From assembly GCF_027887165.1 (NCBI RefSeq), contig NC_077228.1, positions 105,823,200 through 105,887,199 of the forward strand: a DNA stretch of 64,000 nt. Reading direction: 5' to 3'. The DNA is from Monodelphis domestica. Lineage: Eukaryota > Chordata > Mammalia > Didelphimorphia > Didelphidae. Shown piece after piece: positions 63,209 to 64,000 of the stretch; position 1 is the stretch's first letter, and each line of letters begins with the position of its first letter. The notes below the pieces were generated by a model, which did no database searches, was not told the origin of the DNA, and was given only the letters and a program-made list of their open reading frames with translations. A program made the translations under genes and the position numbers.

Positions 63209-63806
63209 TATTCATAGCTGCACTCTTTGTGATGGCCAAAAATTGGAAAATGAGGGGATGCCCCTCAATTGGGGAATGGCTGAGCAAATTGTGGTATCTG
63301 TTGGTGATGGAATACTACTGTGCTAAAAGGAATAATGAAGTGGAGGAACTCCATGGAGTCTGGAACAACCTCCAGGAAGTGATGCAGAGCAAAAGGAGCA
63401 GAACCAGGAGAACAATGTACACAGAGACTAATACATTGTGGTACAATCGAAGGTAATGGACTTCTCCATTAGGGTCAATGCAATGTCCCTGAACAATCTG
63501 CAGGGATCTAAAAAACACTATCCACAAGCAGAGGATAAACTGTGGGAGTAGAAACACCGAGGAAAAGCAACTGCCTGACTACAGGGGTGGACGGGATATG
63601 ACTGAGGAGAGACTCTAAATGAACACTCTGATGCAAATACCAACAACACGGAAATGGGTTCGAGTCAAGAACACATGTGATAACCAGTGGAATTGTGCGT
63701 CGGCTGTGGGAGTGGTGGTGGGAGGGGGGGAGGGAAGAAAAGAAAATGATCTTTGTTTCCAATGAATAATGTTTGGAAATGACCAAATAAAATAATGTTA
63801 AAAAAA
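63209..63806 (+). mobile_element. Recent 5'-truncated LINE-1 with 15-bp duplication
   Basis: Encodes the end of L1 ORF2 (MAKNWKMRGCPSIGEWLSKL, then WYLLVMEYYCAKRNNE), followed by a 3' UTR and the tail ccaaataaaataatgttaaa. Flanked by aagaagacttctgtg at 63194-63208 and 63807-63821. Only about 600 bp of the 3' end is present. Confidence 0.93.
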
Positions 63807-64000
63807 AAGAAGACTTCTGTGATTTCTACTCCCCCATCCATTGCCAGTAGGTGCAAAAGCATGATATTCTTTCAGGGCCATAACTAGCAATTTTGGTGCC
63901 CGAGACAAACTGGGGGAAAGAGGAAGAGCTTTCAGAGAGAATTCCTCTGGTCAGAAGCTTCCGGGGGGTGGGGGGGATAGAGGCCACAGGATGCCCCTTA

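Noticed and set aside
57546-64000. A further gene (for example ADORA1) upstream of MYOG
   Set aside because: Expected nearby from the human order that I recall, but no exon of it is visible in this window.

Overview
The window looks like nuclear DNA of a marsupial mammal. It carries dozens of copies of the marsupial tRNA-type SINE (head 'ggcagctaggtggctcagtg', tail 'gaaggtaagggttt' plus poly-A), together with CORE-SINE/MIR, L2, CR1/L3 and marsupial-type L1 fragments and one RTE(BovB)-related SINE. Exons code for proteins very close to mammalian liprin-alpha-4 and myogenin. I cannot say from sequence alone whether the species is a didelphid or an Australian marsupial.

Layout. 1-3285 is intron or upstream sequence of PPFIA4, dominated by a 550-bp pyrimidine microsatellite. 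3286-44043 holds 27 shared coding exons plus two alternative terminal coding segments of PPFIA4 (liprin-alpha-4) on the + strand; the first ~100 codons lie outside the window. The exon phases close exactly (3405 or 3396 coding bases for the two ends, not counting one extra base in the second exon seen here). The protein is a long coiled-coil N-terminal half, a serine-rich linker and three SAM domains. 44044 to about 46.5 kb is the probable 3' UTR with two AATAAA signals. 46.5-54.4 kb is a repeat-filled intergenic stretch. 54.4-57.4 kb is MYOG (myogenin) on the - strand: three coding exons, 224 codons, with its MEF2 and MEF3 sites, E-box and TTTAAA box upstream. The two genes are therefore convergent (tail to tail), the order I recall for human 1q32. 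57.5-64 kb is sequence upstream of MYOG with more repeats and no recognised gene.

The two genes are not an operon or a joint system. PPFIA4 encodes a scaffold of synapses and cell adhesions; MYOG encodes the bHLH factor that drives muscle terminal differentiation. Points worth a second look: a choice of two C-termini for liprin-alpha-4, one ending in the PDZ ligand VRTYSC; a single-base frameshift in a conserved PPFIA4 exon, more likely a sequence error than biology; a GC-AG intron; layered transposon insertions with readable target-site duplications; and a complete MYOG proximal promoter. I found no undescribed system, CRISPR array, RNA gene or third protein gene.
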